Origin: Foetidibacter luteolus
GTDB taxonomy: Bacteria > Bacteroidota > Bacteroidia > Chitinophagales > Chitinophagaceae
DNA: 62,765 nucleotides
Assembly: GCF_009650435.1 (NCBI RefSeq)
Contig: NZ_VVIP01000050.1
Location: forward strand, 18,697 to 81,461
Direction of reading: 5' to 3'
A model generated the notes under the pieces. The model ran no database searches. It saw only the letters and a list, made by a program, of their open reading frames with translations, and was not told where the DNA came from. Shown here one piece after another: positions 7,953-16,382 of the stretch (positions within the stretch are counted from its first letter, which is position 1; every line of letters starts with the position of its first letter). Both the position numbers and the translations under genes were made by a program.

Positions 7953-8147
7953 CTGCAACATTCAGTTTTGCGTCAGCAGGGACGACGAATAAATCCTCAT
8001 CGGCAGTACTACTAGCTACATATCCGGCTGACCGAACACGGATGAGCAACAGAATATCTTTTCAACTTTTGTAACTTCGGTCGGCTGCAGTTCCGGGCTG
8101 GATGTTTTCCAAATGCCCTGCCGAACGCAAAGCTGTGGCCGTTAGCA
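7953..8147 (+). repeat. attC-like site 10 (type B, 195 bp), last intact site of the array
   Basis: R'' CTGCAAC (7953-7959) within GCCTGCAAC mirrors the start of cassette 10 (GTTGCAGGC, 7392-7400). R' is GTTAGCA (8141-8147). The next cassette starts at 8142, but no matching terminal site follows: the IS66 genes begin at 8216. Confidence 0.84.
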
Positions 8148-8215
8148 GGTATCCCTGCCAGCAAGTACATCTTGTTGCGCCTTTTAATTGACCGTTACTT
8201 TGCCAATAAAAAATT
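8142..8215 (+). other. cassette 11 remnant between last attC-like site and IS66
   Basis: These 74 bp start with TTAGCAGGTATCC, the expected head of an eleventh cassette. A mirrored tail (containing TGCTAAC) and a further palindrome were not found downstream. The cassette was therefore interrupted or deleted by the IS66 insertion. The exact IS66 left end could not be placed. Confidence 0.5.
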
Positions 8216-8509
8216 ATGCAAAAGGATATTGAGGTCAGAGAACAAATGTTTAGTATGATTGGAGACTGGCAGCAAAGCGGGCTTAGTCAGAAGGCGTTCT
8301 GTGCTCAGCACGGTATCCGCTACCATGTTTTTCACTATTGGTACAAAAATTATCGCAATAGCCATGTTTTGCCCGAGGCTTCTTTTGTTAAGTTACGGGT
8401 TGCTCCATCGCCTGGCTTGTCGTCGGCAGAATTGATTTGCACCGATGGCAAACGCCTGGTGTTTCATCAGCCGGTGAGCGCTGATTACTTAAAGGCATTG
8501 ATCAGTTAA
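8216..8509 (+). CDS. tnpA: IS66 accessory protein TnpA (Orf1)
   Basis: 97 residues. The N-terminal helix-turn-helix has the IS66 Orf1 pattern: MFSMIGDWQQSGLSQKAFCAQHGIRYHVFHYWYKNY. Family members are small DNA-binding proteins needed for transposition together with TnpB and TnpC. The following gene starts two bases after the stop codon, as in intact IS66 elements. It is more GC-rich than the cassette array to its left. Confidence 0.88.
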   Translation: MQKDIEVREQMFSMIGDWQQSGLSQKAFCAQHGIRYHVFHYWYKNYRNSHVLPEASFVKLRVAPSPGLSSAELICTDGKRLVFHQPVSADYLKALIS

Positions 8510-8511
8510 GC

Positions 8512-8877
8512 ATGCTGCACCTTTCAGCAAACTGCAGCTATTATCTGTATACCGGTCCGGCCGATATGCGCAAGGGCTTCGACAGTTTAAGCGGGCTGGT
8601 AACTTCATGCATGCAACTCAATGTGTTCTGTGGTTCAGTTTTCATCTTTTTAAATAAAAAACACAACCAGGTTAAACTGCTGTTGTGGGAAGGCGATGGC
8701 TTTGCCATATATTACAAACGGCTGGAAAAAGGAACCTATGAACTGCCTGCTATTGATAATAAAAATGATAGCCTTTCCATCAGTTCCCAGCAACTTCAAT
8801 TCATCCTGCAGGGCATCTCATTAAAGAGTATCCGAAGGCGTACACGTTATCAACATTTAGCCCGCGAAAGTGGATAA
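8512..8877 (+). CDS. tnpB: IS66 accessory protein TnpB (Orf2)
   Basis: 121 residues with the standard TnpB signature: YYLYTGPADMRKGFDSLSGLV, then VFIFLNKKHNQVKLLLWEGDGFAIYYKRLEKGTY. The length is normal for the family. It sits between tnpA and tnpC in the usual IS66 order. Its exact biochemical role in transposition is unresolved in the literature I know. Confidence 0.9.
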   Translation: MLHLSANCSYYLYTGPADMRKGFDSLSGLVTSCMQLNVFCGSVFIFLNKKHNQVKLLLWEGDGFAIYYKRLEKGTYELPAIDNKNDSLSISSQQLQFILQGISLKSIRRRTRYQHLARESG

Positions 8878-8927
8878 AACCTGCATTGATATTGCAGGTA
8901 TATTTCTTTGTTTTGCCTTAATAGAAA

Positions 8928-10121
8928 ATGCAGCAAACCACCATTATACCTGTTGATTACAAAAGCCTGTACGAGGGTTCGCTTGTGCAGATAGAGCAGC
9001 TAAAACTTCAATTGGCACAGTTGCAAAAGATGGTGTTTGGCAGCCGTCACGAACGTTTTATACCCGACAGCGCAGCAGTGGTTCAACAGATGGCCTTAGG
9101 TTTACAAGCCGAAGCTGTAGGTGAGCGTACTGTTACCACACAAGAAGTAACAGTTACAAAAACCAACATCAAGGTAGAAAAGAAAGCACATCCCGGCCGC
9201 ATGGCATTACCTGCCGGTCTGCCCCGCGAAGTGATTGTAATAGAGCCTAAAGAAGATGTAAGCAATCTTACAAAAATTGGCGAAGAGATTACCGAGCAAC
9301 TGGATGTAACTCCTTCTAAATTTTTTGTGCGCCGCTATGTTCGCAACAAATATGCGCTACCCCAGGGCGAAGGTGTTGTTATTGGTAAACTGCCCTGGCA
9401 GCCTATCGACAAATGCATGGCAGGCCCGGGCTTGCTGGCGCAGGTCATCATTGATAAATACGTTGATCATCTTCCCTTGTATCGCCAGGAGCAACGCTTT
9501 AGCCGGGTGGGTATTACACTGGCACCTTCAACGCTTTGCAACTGGAAAGGCAGTGTCTGCAACCTCATCACTCCATTATACGATGCATTGGTTAAAGAGG
9601 TATTACAAACCAATTACCTGCATGTGGATGAAACACCCATCAAGGTGCTTGATCAGGACAAGGCAGGTACCACACACCGCGGATATTTTTGGGTGTATCA
9701 CAACAGTCATCAAAAGATTGTCATCTTCGATTATCGAAAAGGACGGGACAGAGAAGGCCCTTTGAAAATACTGAAAAATTTTATAGGGCACCTGCAGGCA
9801 GATGGCTACCAGGTGTATGAAGATTTTGAGGACAGTTCGGGTATTACGTTGCTGCACTGTATGGCCCATGCCAGGCGAAAATTTAGTGAAGCCCTGGACA
9901 ACGACAAAGCCAGAAGTGAATATGTGCTTCAGCACATGCAGCAATTGTATGCCATAGAGCAACAGGCGCGGGATAAAAAGATGTCCTTCGATGAAATATA
10001 TCAATTACGTCAGCAACAGGCCATACCTATACTTGAGCATCTGGGCAAATGGATGAAAGAATCTTATGTGCAGGTAACGCCCAAAAGCAGCATAGGCAAA
10101 GCGCTTGCGGCGGAACTATAA
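8928..10121 (+). pseudogene. tnpC: IS66 transposase TnpC, 3'-truncated and catalytically incomplete
   Basis: 397 residues, compared with about 500 or more for intact IS66 transposases. The N-terminal leucine-zipper-like segment (residues about 15-45) and the DDE domain start are present: HVDETPIKV with the first Asp and LQADGYQVY with the second. The protein ends at GKALAAEL, just before the region that should carry the catalytic Glu (the NNxxEN block) and the C-terminal tail. The break is near 10112-10121, after which the sequence is unrelated. The element cannot be autonomous. Together with tnpA and tnpB it marks the distal end of the cassette array. Confidence 0.85.
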
Positions 10122-10539
10122 AATGCTTCACATACTCATTGGTGCTGCCGGGATAGAATACAAAAACCAATTCTAATACCAGCGACGGGCTTCGGTTTGG
10201 TTTTTTATGTTCTGTTTTGGCTTCTTTTGGTTGTTCTTTTTTGGTTGTAGTGGTTTGGTTTTTGGTTTGTTTTATTTGTTCGCTTCCTGCCTTAAAAGCC
10301 TTGTGGAATGGAGGTTTTAGAGAGAAAAGAAGAAAAATGAAAATACAATCACAAAGCCTTGACAGTAAAGGTTTTGAGAGAAAAAATAAGATTGTGGAAA
10401 ACTTTTTTAAAAGCAATGATTTGAAGCCCCTAAAACGACCTTAAAAGTGAAAAATTTGCAAAGCAATTAAATTGTAATGTGGCAAAGCCACACATTTTTT
10501 TGCCCCCTTTTTTTGAACACAGCGAAGCTGTGTTTATTA
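10122..10539. other. AT-rich, T-tract-biased spacer after the IS66 remnant
   Basis: No convincing gene. The + strand has long G/T-rich runs (10195-10290, repeated TTTTGG and TTGGTT motifs). A second hairpin with arms AACACAGC and GCTGTGTT lies at 10516-10534, close to the end of the minus-strand immunity candidate. Short frames here have biased composition and look spurious. Confidence 0.5.
10478..10503 (+). terminator. rho-independent terminator
   Basis: Arms TGTGGC and GCCACA around an AAA loop, followed by ACA and seven T. It would end + strand transcription coming from the IS66 remnant. Confidence 0.55.
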
Positions 10540-11103
10540 TCAATTAGAATATGGATTTATCCAAGAGTATTTAGAATTTTGTATTGGTGATTTTATTACT
10601 TGTATTTTATCATTAAAGTTTGAAAAGTATTTTTTATAAACAAGATATATTTTATTTACTTCCTTTTTAGATTTTGTTATTTTTATATTAGTGTCATTAC
10701 CATTAGTATAATCTAATAAAATATTTTTACTTTTATTGTTTAAAATGTACTTTTCTTCTAATAATTTTCTTGCTATTATACATTCAATAATCCACATTTT
10801 TTTTTGCAAATTACTTTTGGAATACTCAGTCTCATAGCTTCCTTGACGATATTTTGCATCGTCTCCTATTATTACTTTTTTAGACGTATCAGTTTTTACC
10901 CATTCATTTGTGTCGTAACCTTTATCCTCAACTAACAGTTCTTTGATTGCTAATATTCTTGTACTGTAAGTTGCAGTATCAAGCCAATTACTATGCTCAA
11001 TAATTTTTATTAAATCTTTTAAATTTTGAGCATTTGCATATTCAAATTGCATTACAATAAAACTTGTTAGTAAAAAAAAATTACTAATAACCTTAAATTT
11101 CAT
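10540..11103 (-). CDS. candidate exported immunity protein of the Rhs tip
   Basis: 187 residues with a cleavable signal peptide (VISNFFLLTSFIVMQF, then ANAQ). The rest is Lys/Asn-rich, helical and not recognised. It follows the Rhs gene with a TAATG stop/start overlap (11101-11105), which implies translational coupling. A small AT-rich gene directly behind an Rhs toxin tip is the normal place for the cognate immunity gene, and export would fit a toxin acting outside the cytoplasm. The immunity role is inferred from position only. Confidence 0.6.
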   Translation of the reverse strand: MKFKVISNFFLLTSFIVMQFEYANAQNLKDLIKIIEHSNWLDTATYSTRILAIKELLVEDKGYDTNEWVKTDTSKKVIIGDDAKYRQGSYETEYSKSNLQKKMWIIECIIARKLLEEKYILNNKSKNILLDYTNGNDTNIKITKSKKEVNKIYLVYKKYFSNFNDKIQVIKSPIQNSKYSWINPYSN

Positions 11104-12600
11104 TACTTCTTCTTTTTGGGTTTCATAGCTTGTTGCACTTTGTTCATATCACTACTGCTTACTTCTCTATATCCTGCACTATTTGTAGTGTTTGATGATA
11201 AAGTAACTTTTACATCTCCTGTTGCAGAAACAACTTTATCTTTCATTGACTTCTTATATACTTTATATTTATTCCCTTTTGAAAAGGTTTCATTAGTGCC
11301 AGGTTTGGCTTCAGCAGGAATGGCAGCAATACCTCCTTTTCCAGCTACATTGCCATTTGCTAAAAATTTCTCAACGTGATGAAATACTCCATCTGCCCCA
11401 ACGTAAGCCCCAACATCTCCTTCTGTTGCATTTTTTACATCTGACAAAACGTAGCTATCTTGCTTCATAAATTGTTCAGTCATAGCAGCACCATTTTCTC
11501 CAAATGCACCGTATATATTAATTGTAGATGCTGCATCAGCAATGCAATTTCCTACACAATTATAAGAATTGTCTAACCCTTGTGTTTCTTGATTGGTTAT
11601 GTATTGAGCTTCTCCTAATTGTTCTTTGCCATTTGCTCCTTTGGTAACTTCTTGAATTTTAATTTGTACTTGATTAGAAGTTGCAATCATAATTTCAACT
11701 TTTTTACCTGAGTTGTCTAAAGCATATCCTTTATCAACTGTAAATCCGACAGTGTATTTATAAACTTTTCCAGTATTAGGGTCTTTATAGGTTTGTGGTT
11801 GCATTGTAGTCCACCATACTCCAGATTGTGTCTTTGTGAAAATAATTCTACCACTTTCATCCCTAACAAGATTTCCATCAAGGTCTGTAAATTTTATAGG
11901 ATTATTTAATGAATATCCGTAAGGTGTCATATCAGGATACTTATCGGCTTGTTTATCTATGCTCAACCATCTTCCAAGCCTACTATCATACATTCTAGCA
12001 CCATAATCAATTGAGTTTCCCTCTCCTTTTATCTCATCATCTTTCTCTTTGCCTCCATATCCAAACCTATAACTCCCCGCATTAAACTTCCTCCCCGGCA
12101 TCAACATGCCAAAAGGATAATAATCATTCGCACTCACCACATCCGCCACATAGTAATCCGCTTCAGGGTCACTGTCGTTGTTAACACCCGTCACCTTATC
12201 ACTCACCGTAGCCAAAACATTACCTAAATGATTGCTCAACTCAAAGAACTTATCACCGCTCCGGCCCCAGGCTGTTTTGGAATCCCCAATCCCATTCTGC
12301 TTCGCCACAATGCCCGGCTTCCATATACCCAAACGGCTGCTGCCATACAGGTGCTGCTCATCCCAGGTAAAGTTACTGCCTGCAGATGTATAAACAGCCA
12401 TCGTATTGCCCTGCGCATCACGACTATAAAATGTAGTGGTGGTGGTACTGCCCGCAGCTACCGTTTTCGTAATACGGTTGCCGGCAGCGTCATAACCATA
12501 ACTGATCGTTTTACCCGTCATGGTTATCTGCTTAATCTTGCCATATACCGTCCACTGTATGCCGGTTATCTTTTCCTTCGTGTCTTTCCAAGCCCCCCCA
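11103..12600 (-). pseudogene. Rhs-family C-terminal fragment with putative cysteine-peptidase-like toxin tip
   Basis: Reading right to left: an Rhs segment (WTVYGKIKQI, YGYDAAGNRITK), then the Rhs core end (YDSRLGRWLSIDKQADKYP, YGYSLNNPIKFTDLDGN), then a tip of about 240 residues. The tip is AT-rich compared with the core. It contains YNCVGNCIADA, and later EGDVGAYVGADGVFHHVEKF followed by GNVAGKGG, an order resembling NlpC/P60- or CHAP-like peptidases (Cys then His). Full Rhs proteins have more than 1000 residues before the core, and these are missing. The reading frame opens inside the xylA terminator (12644), so no native start exists. It may be a silent tip cassette or a decayed gene. Confidence 0.75.
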
Positions 12601-12603
12601 ACA

Positions 12604-12638
12604 AAAAAGCCCCTTCTTTCGAAGAGGCTTTTTTTCAA
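12604..12638 (-). terminator. xylA rho-independent terminator
   Basis: Read on the minus strand: AAAAAAAGCCTCTTCG, AAAG, then AAGGGGCTTTTTT, a stem ending in a T run about 15 bp after the xylA stop. Immediately beyond it the truncated Rhs sequence begins, so the junction is just downstream of this terminator. Confidence 0.8.
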
Positions 12639-12651
12639 AGTCATCCAATCA

Positions 12652-13980
12652 CTATATAAACCGGTTGATCAGATTCTCAAAATGTTCCTGTTTGCCGCTC
12701 CTCACTTCGGGTTCGCCGTTGGCGAGGGCATAAGCACGCAGGTCTTCCAGGGAGAGTTGCTTGGCTTCAAACTCGGCGCCTTTGCCAGTATCGTAAGAGG
12801 CATAACGCTCTTTGCGCAGCCTGCTGTATTCGCCGTGTTGCAGCACTTTATCTGCCGTAACCAGCGCCCTGGCGAATGTATCAATGCCGCCGATGTGGGC
12901 GTAGAACAGGTCGGCAGGGTCGGTGGAGTTGCGCCTTATCTTAGCATCGAAATTAATACCGCCACCGCCAAAGCCACCAGCCTGAAGAATGATAAGCATC
13001 GCTTCAGTAAGTTCATTAAGATCGTTGGGAAACTGGTCTGTATCCCAGCCATTTTGGTAATCGCCGCGGTTGGCATCAATGCTGCCGAGCAGGCCGGCAT
13101 CTGCAGCCACCTGCAGCTCATGCGTAAAAGTATGGCCCGCCAGTGTTGCATGGTTCACTTCCACATTCAGTTTAAAATCGCCCAGCAGGTCATGTGCCCG
13201 CAGAAAGCCGATAACTGTAGCGGAATCATAATCATACTGGTGTTTGGTTGGTTCGCAAGGTTTGGGCTCTATAAAGAAACTGCCTTTAAAACCGTTAGCC
13301 CTTGCATATTCTTTGGCCTTGTGTAAAAATATGGCCAGGTGTTCCTGTTCACGTTTCATGTCTGTGTTCAGCAGGCTCATGTAGCCCTCTCTGCCACCCC
13401 AGAAAACATAGTTTTCGCCACCCAATGCAATGGTGGCATCCAGTGCAGCTTTTACCTGCGCGGCGCCATGTGCCAGTACATGAAAATCAGGGTTGGTAGA
13501 TGCCCCGTTCATATAACGCTTGTGAGAAAACAGGTTAGCAGTGCCCCACAACAGTTTAACGCCGGTTTGCTGTTGCTTGTCTTTGGCGTAATCTACCAGT
13601 GCCTGCAATCTTTTATCGTTATCCTCTATGTCGTTAGTATAGTCCACCACGTCTACATCGTGAAAGCAGTAGTAAGGAAGGTTAAGCTTGGTAATAAATT
13701 CAAACGCCGCATCCATTTTGTCTTTTGCACGGGCTACAGCGTCTGTTTTTTTATCCCATTCAAAATCGTGGGTGGGACCGCCAAAGGGGTCGCTGCCATT
13801 GCCGCAGAAGCTGTGCCAGTAAGCAACCGCAAATCGCAGGTGGTCTTTCATGGTTTTACCGGCAATAACTTTGCTTTCATCATACCAGCGGTAGGCAAGC
13901 GGGTTATCTGTTTCCGGGCCCTCGTATTTTATTTGCCCGATTCCTTTAAAATACTCTTTTTCACCAATTAGTACTGACAT
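12652..13980 (-). CDS. xylA: xylose isomerase
   Basis: 442 residues, the normal length for class II xylose isomerases. It converts D-xylose to D-xylulose in the cytoplasm using divalent metal. Visible signatures: HSFCGNGSDPFGGPT near residue 56, FWGGREGY, FIEPKPCEPTKHQYD with metal-ligand Glu, VEVNHATLAGHTFTHE and SIDANRGDYQNGWDTDQFP. It lies downstream of xylB on the same strand but separated by 675 bp of repeat-rich DNA, so it may have its own promoter. The divergent AraC-type regulator beyond xylB is the likely controller. Confidence 0.97.
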   Translation of the reverse strand: MSVLIGEKEYFKGIGQIKYEGPETDNPLAYRWYDESKVIAGKTMKDHLRFAVAYWHSFCGNGSDPFGGPTHDFEWDKKTDAVARAKDKMDAAFEFITKLNLPYYCFHDVDVVDYTNDIEDNDKRLQALVDYAKDKQQQTGVKLLWGTANLFSHKRYMNGASTNPDFHVLAHGAAQVKAALDATIALGGENYVFWGGREGYMSLLNTDMKREQEHLAIFLHKAKEYARANGFKGSFFIEPKPCEPTKHQYDYDSATVIGFLRAHDLLGDFKLNVEVNHATLAGHTFTHELQVAADAGLLGSIDANRGDYQNGWDTDQFPNDLNELTEAMLIILQAGGFGGGGINFDAKIRRNSTDPADLFYAHIGGIDTFARALVTADKVLQHGEYSRLRKERYASYDTGKGAEFEAKQLSLEDLRAYALANGEPEVRSGKQEHFENLINRFI

Positions 13981-14140
13981 GGTTTTACAGTTTGTAGTTT
14001 ATAATCGAATGTACGATGTTTGAGATAAGATGTTACGTTCAGCACGGCCCGCTCCCTTCAGCTTCCCTCTCCCCTATTTGCCCTCATAGTAATATTTTTA
14101 AAATCCCACTTACAACTCCCTACTCCCCACTTGCTTTTTA

Positions 14141-14613
14141 TGATACCAACCCTAGCCTTTCATGGCATCTTCGTTGCGTCGCAATCCGTTCATCGTCCGG
14201 TTCATTGGGCAACTTTTCAGACCCGGGTATAACTGGTGCGTGGAGACATGCACCAGGGCGGCTAGAGTGTCTGCCAGCTTTGCTGCCAGACACGTTGCAA
14301 CTAAAAGCGCTGGTCATGGGGACACGCCCAGGCACCTACAGTGTCTGCCAGCTCTGCTGCCAGACACATTGCAACTAAAAGCTCTCGCCATGGAGACATG
14401 CACCAGGGCATCTACAGTGTCTGCCAGCTTTGCTACCAGACACATTGCAAACAAAAGCGCTACTGCATGGAGACACGCCCAGGGGCGGTCTTACAAATTG
14501 CTTTTATATTGCACCTTGAATAAAAGAGCATTAAACTATCAAAACCTGCTGCACAATGCTGCGTAGCGGACAAGGCGTACAAGTGAGTGACACAACCGGC
14601 GCTTAATAGCAGC
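14141..14613. repeat. dispersed repeat family A, copy 1
   Basis: The left end (GCGTCGCAATCCGTTCATCG, then TTTTCAGACCCGGG) recurs at 23476-23527 and partly at 39460-39500. The right end (GCTGCGTAGCGGACAAGGCG, then TACAAGTGAGTGACACAAC) recurs at 23629-23667 and, inverted, near 57993-58021. The interior of this copy holds the tandem array at 14239-14485. Shared ends with different interiors suggest a small non-autonomous element. Confidence 0.65.
14239..14485. repeat. tandem repeat, about 3.3 copies of a ~75 bp unit with an internal hairpin
   Basis: Units start at about 14267, 14341 and 14417, each with an inverted repeat GTGTCTGCCAGC, TTTGCT, GCCAGACAC-like, then TTGCAACTAAAAGC and a TGGAGACAYGCMCAGG linker. 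Linkers occur at 14239, 14316, 14391 and 14468. It lies in the 675 bp gap between xylB and xylA. Confidence 0.8.
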
Positions 14614-14655
14614 AATACTGCCAAGTGCCAAAACCTGTTTCACGTGGGGCGTTTC

Positions 14656-16140
14656 TTACGCACCGCCCAGTTCCTTTTCCAGGTATTTTTTCCAGCTTTC
14701 ATAATGCCCTTCATAACCCTTGTTACCGTTGGGCTCTATGGTTTGCAAACGCTTCATTTTACTAAACGCCTCTTTGGCTGTGCTGAAAATATTGGCGCCG
14801 ATACCGGCGCCCAATGCAGCGCCAACACTGCCATCGCTTTCGTACAGTTCAACAGGTGTGTTGGTAATGTTTACAAACGCATCAGCGAAAACACTGCTTA
14901 AAAACATGTTTGTTTTTCCGGCACGTATTACCGACGGGTTCATACCGTTGCCACGCATGATATCAAGGCCATACTTAAACGCGAAAGCTATGCCCTCCTG
15001 CCCTGCGCGGTATAAATGCGCCGAGGTATGTTTGTTTAAATCTATATTGTGTATATGTGCGCCTACCAGTTTATTGTTCAGCATTCTTTCTGCGCCATTG
15101 CCAAACGGCAGTATGTATAAGTTTTCACTTCCTTCTTTAATACCTGATGCGGCTTGGTTAAGCGCCACATAAGAACTGGTTGACCCGGCAATATTCTTGA
15201 TCCATTTGTTTAAAATACCGGTACCGTTAATGCATAGCAGTATGCCTAACCTTTTTTGTTCACTTGTGTAGTTAACATGCGCAAACGTATTTACCCTTGA
15301 CTGTTTATCGTAAGCCAGCACATCGCTAACCCCATAAATAACGCCTGAAGTGCCCGCTGTTGCCGCTACTTCGCCGGGCTCCAGCACATTTAACGACAGC
15401 GCATTGTTAGGTTGGTCGCCAGCCTTGTAACTTACGGGTATGCCGGCTTTTAGCTGCAGCGCATCTGCAACAGTACTGGTAACATATCCATGTTCGCTAA
15501 ATACCTCATTAACGGCAGGTATTACTGATGTATCAAAACCAAAATAGTTCATTACATCAGCGGAAAGCTGGTCTTTTGAAAAATCCCAGAAAATACCTTC
15601 GGACAGGGATGACACACTTGTGGTAATGCTGCCGGTAAGCATCATTCCAATATAATCGCCGGGCAGCATCAGCTTATCCACCTGGCTGTAAATGCCGGGC
15701 TCATTTTCTTTAACCCAGGCCAGCTTGGCAGCGGTAAAGTTGCCGGGTGAATTAAGCAAACAGGACAAACATTTTTCCTCGCCAATAGCGGCAAAAGCTT
15801 TGTCGCCATAAGGCACCGCCCGGCTATCGCACCAAATGATGCTGTCACGCAACACCTGCTGGTTTTTGTCTACCAGCACCAGGCCGTGCATTTGATATGC
15901 TATACCTATTGCGGCAATTTCTTTAGGGTTATACTTTCCGGAAGCATGCGCTTTTAAGATGGCCTGTTGGGCAAACTGCCACCAGCTTTGCGGGGATTGT
16001 TCTGCCCAGCCGCTTTGCTTTGAGATAATCTCAGCTTCCGTTTCCGGGTATTGTGCTGAAACTATGCACTGCTGCGTTTGCGCATCTACAATTGAAACTT
16101 TTACTGAGGAAGTACCTATATCTAAACCAAGTAATAACAT
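14656..16140 (-). CDS. xylB: xylulokinase
   Basis: 494 residues, FGGY carbohydrate kinase family. The N-terminus LLGLDIGTSSVKVSIVD is the first ATP-binding (phosphate 1) motif. MHGLVLVDKNQQVLRDSIIWCDSRA follows the family pattern, and KAGDQPNNALSLNVLEPGEVAATAGTSG contains the catalytic Asp and adenosine region. It phosphorylates D-xylulose to xylulose-5-phosphate for the pentose phosphate pathway. It is the first gene of the xylose locus, transcribed away from the AraC regulator, with 242 bp between the two starts. Confidence 0.96.
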   Translation of the reverse strand: MLLLGLDIGTSSVKVSIVDAQTQQCIVSAQYPETEAEIISKQSGWAEQSPQSWWQFAQQAILKAHASGKYNPKEIAAIGIAYQMHGLVLVDKNQQVLRDSIIWCDSRAVPYGDKAFAAIGEEKCLSCLLNSPGNFTAAKLAWVKENEPGIYSQVDKLMLPGDYIGMMLTGSITTSVSSLSEGIFWDFSKDQLSADVMNYFGFDTSVIPAVNEVFSEHGYVTSTVADALQLKAGIPVSYKAGDQPNNALSLNVLEPGEVAATAGTSGVIYGVSDVLAYDKQSRVNTFAHVNYTSEQKRLGILLCINGTGILNKWIKNIAGSTSSYVALNQAASGIKEGSENLYILPFGNGAERMLNNKLVGAHIHNIDLNKHTSAHLYRAGQEGIAFAFKYGLDIMRGNGMNPSVIRAGKTNMFLSSVFADAFVNITNTPVELYESDGSVGAALGAGIGANIFSTAKEAFSKMKRLQTIEPNGNKGYEGHYESWKKYLEKELGGA

Positions 16141-16382
16141 ATAGCTGAAGGTTATAAGAGCAATCGAAACCGGGTGCTAAATTATACTTTGGTTGCAACA
16201 AACAGTTCAACTTTATTGTTGATTACTGAAACTATTTTAATAAATATATTAGATTTGAAGATGTTTATTGATTAATATAGTTTGGAATCTAACAATTAGA
16301 GGAGATTTCAACGTGAATGTGAAACCTTATTGAAAGTCAACTTTGCAGACTTTGTGCCTTTGCCGGCAATTAAATATACATA

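Noticed and set aside
1..8147. Interpretation of the array as a toxin-antitoxin or phage-defence island
   Set aside because: No recognised toxin, antitoxin or defence domain is visible in the cargo; the repeats explain the layout without that.
10027..10416. Minus-strand frame over the end of the IS66 transposase and the spacer
   Set aside because: It has low-complexity composition, overlaps tnpC and resembles no family.
13302..13971. Long + strand frames opposite xylA, and similar long frames opposite the rhamnosidase and the outer-membrane protein
   Set aside because: They are antisense shadows of well-supported genes.
14239..14485. CRISPR array
   Set aside because: Units of ~75 bp are contiguous and nearly identical throughout, with no unique spacers and no cas genes.
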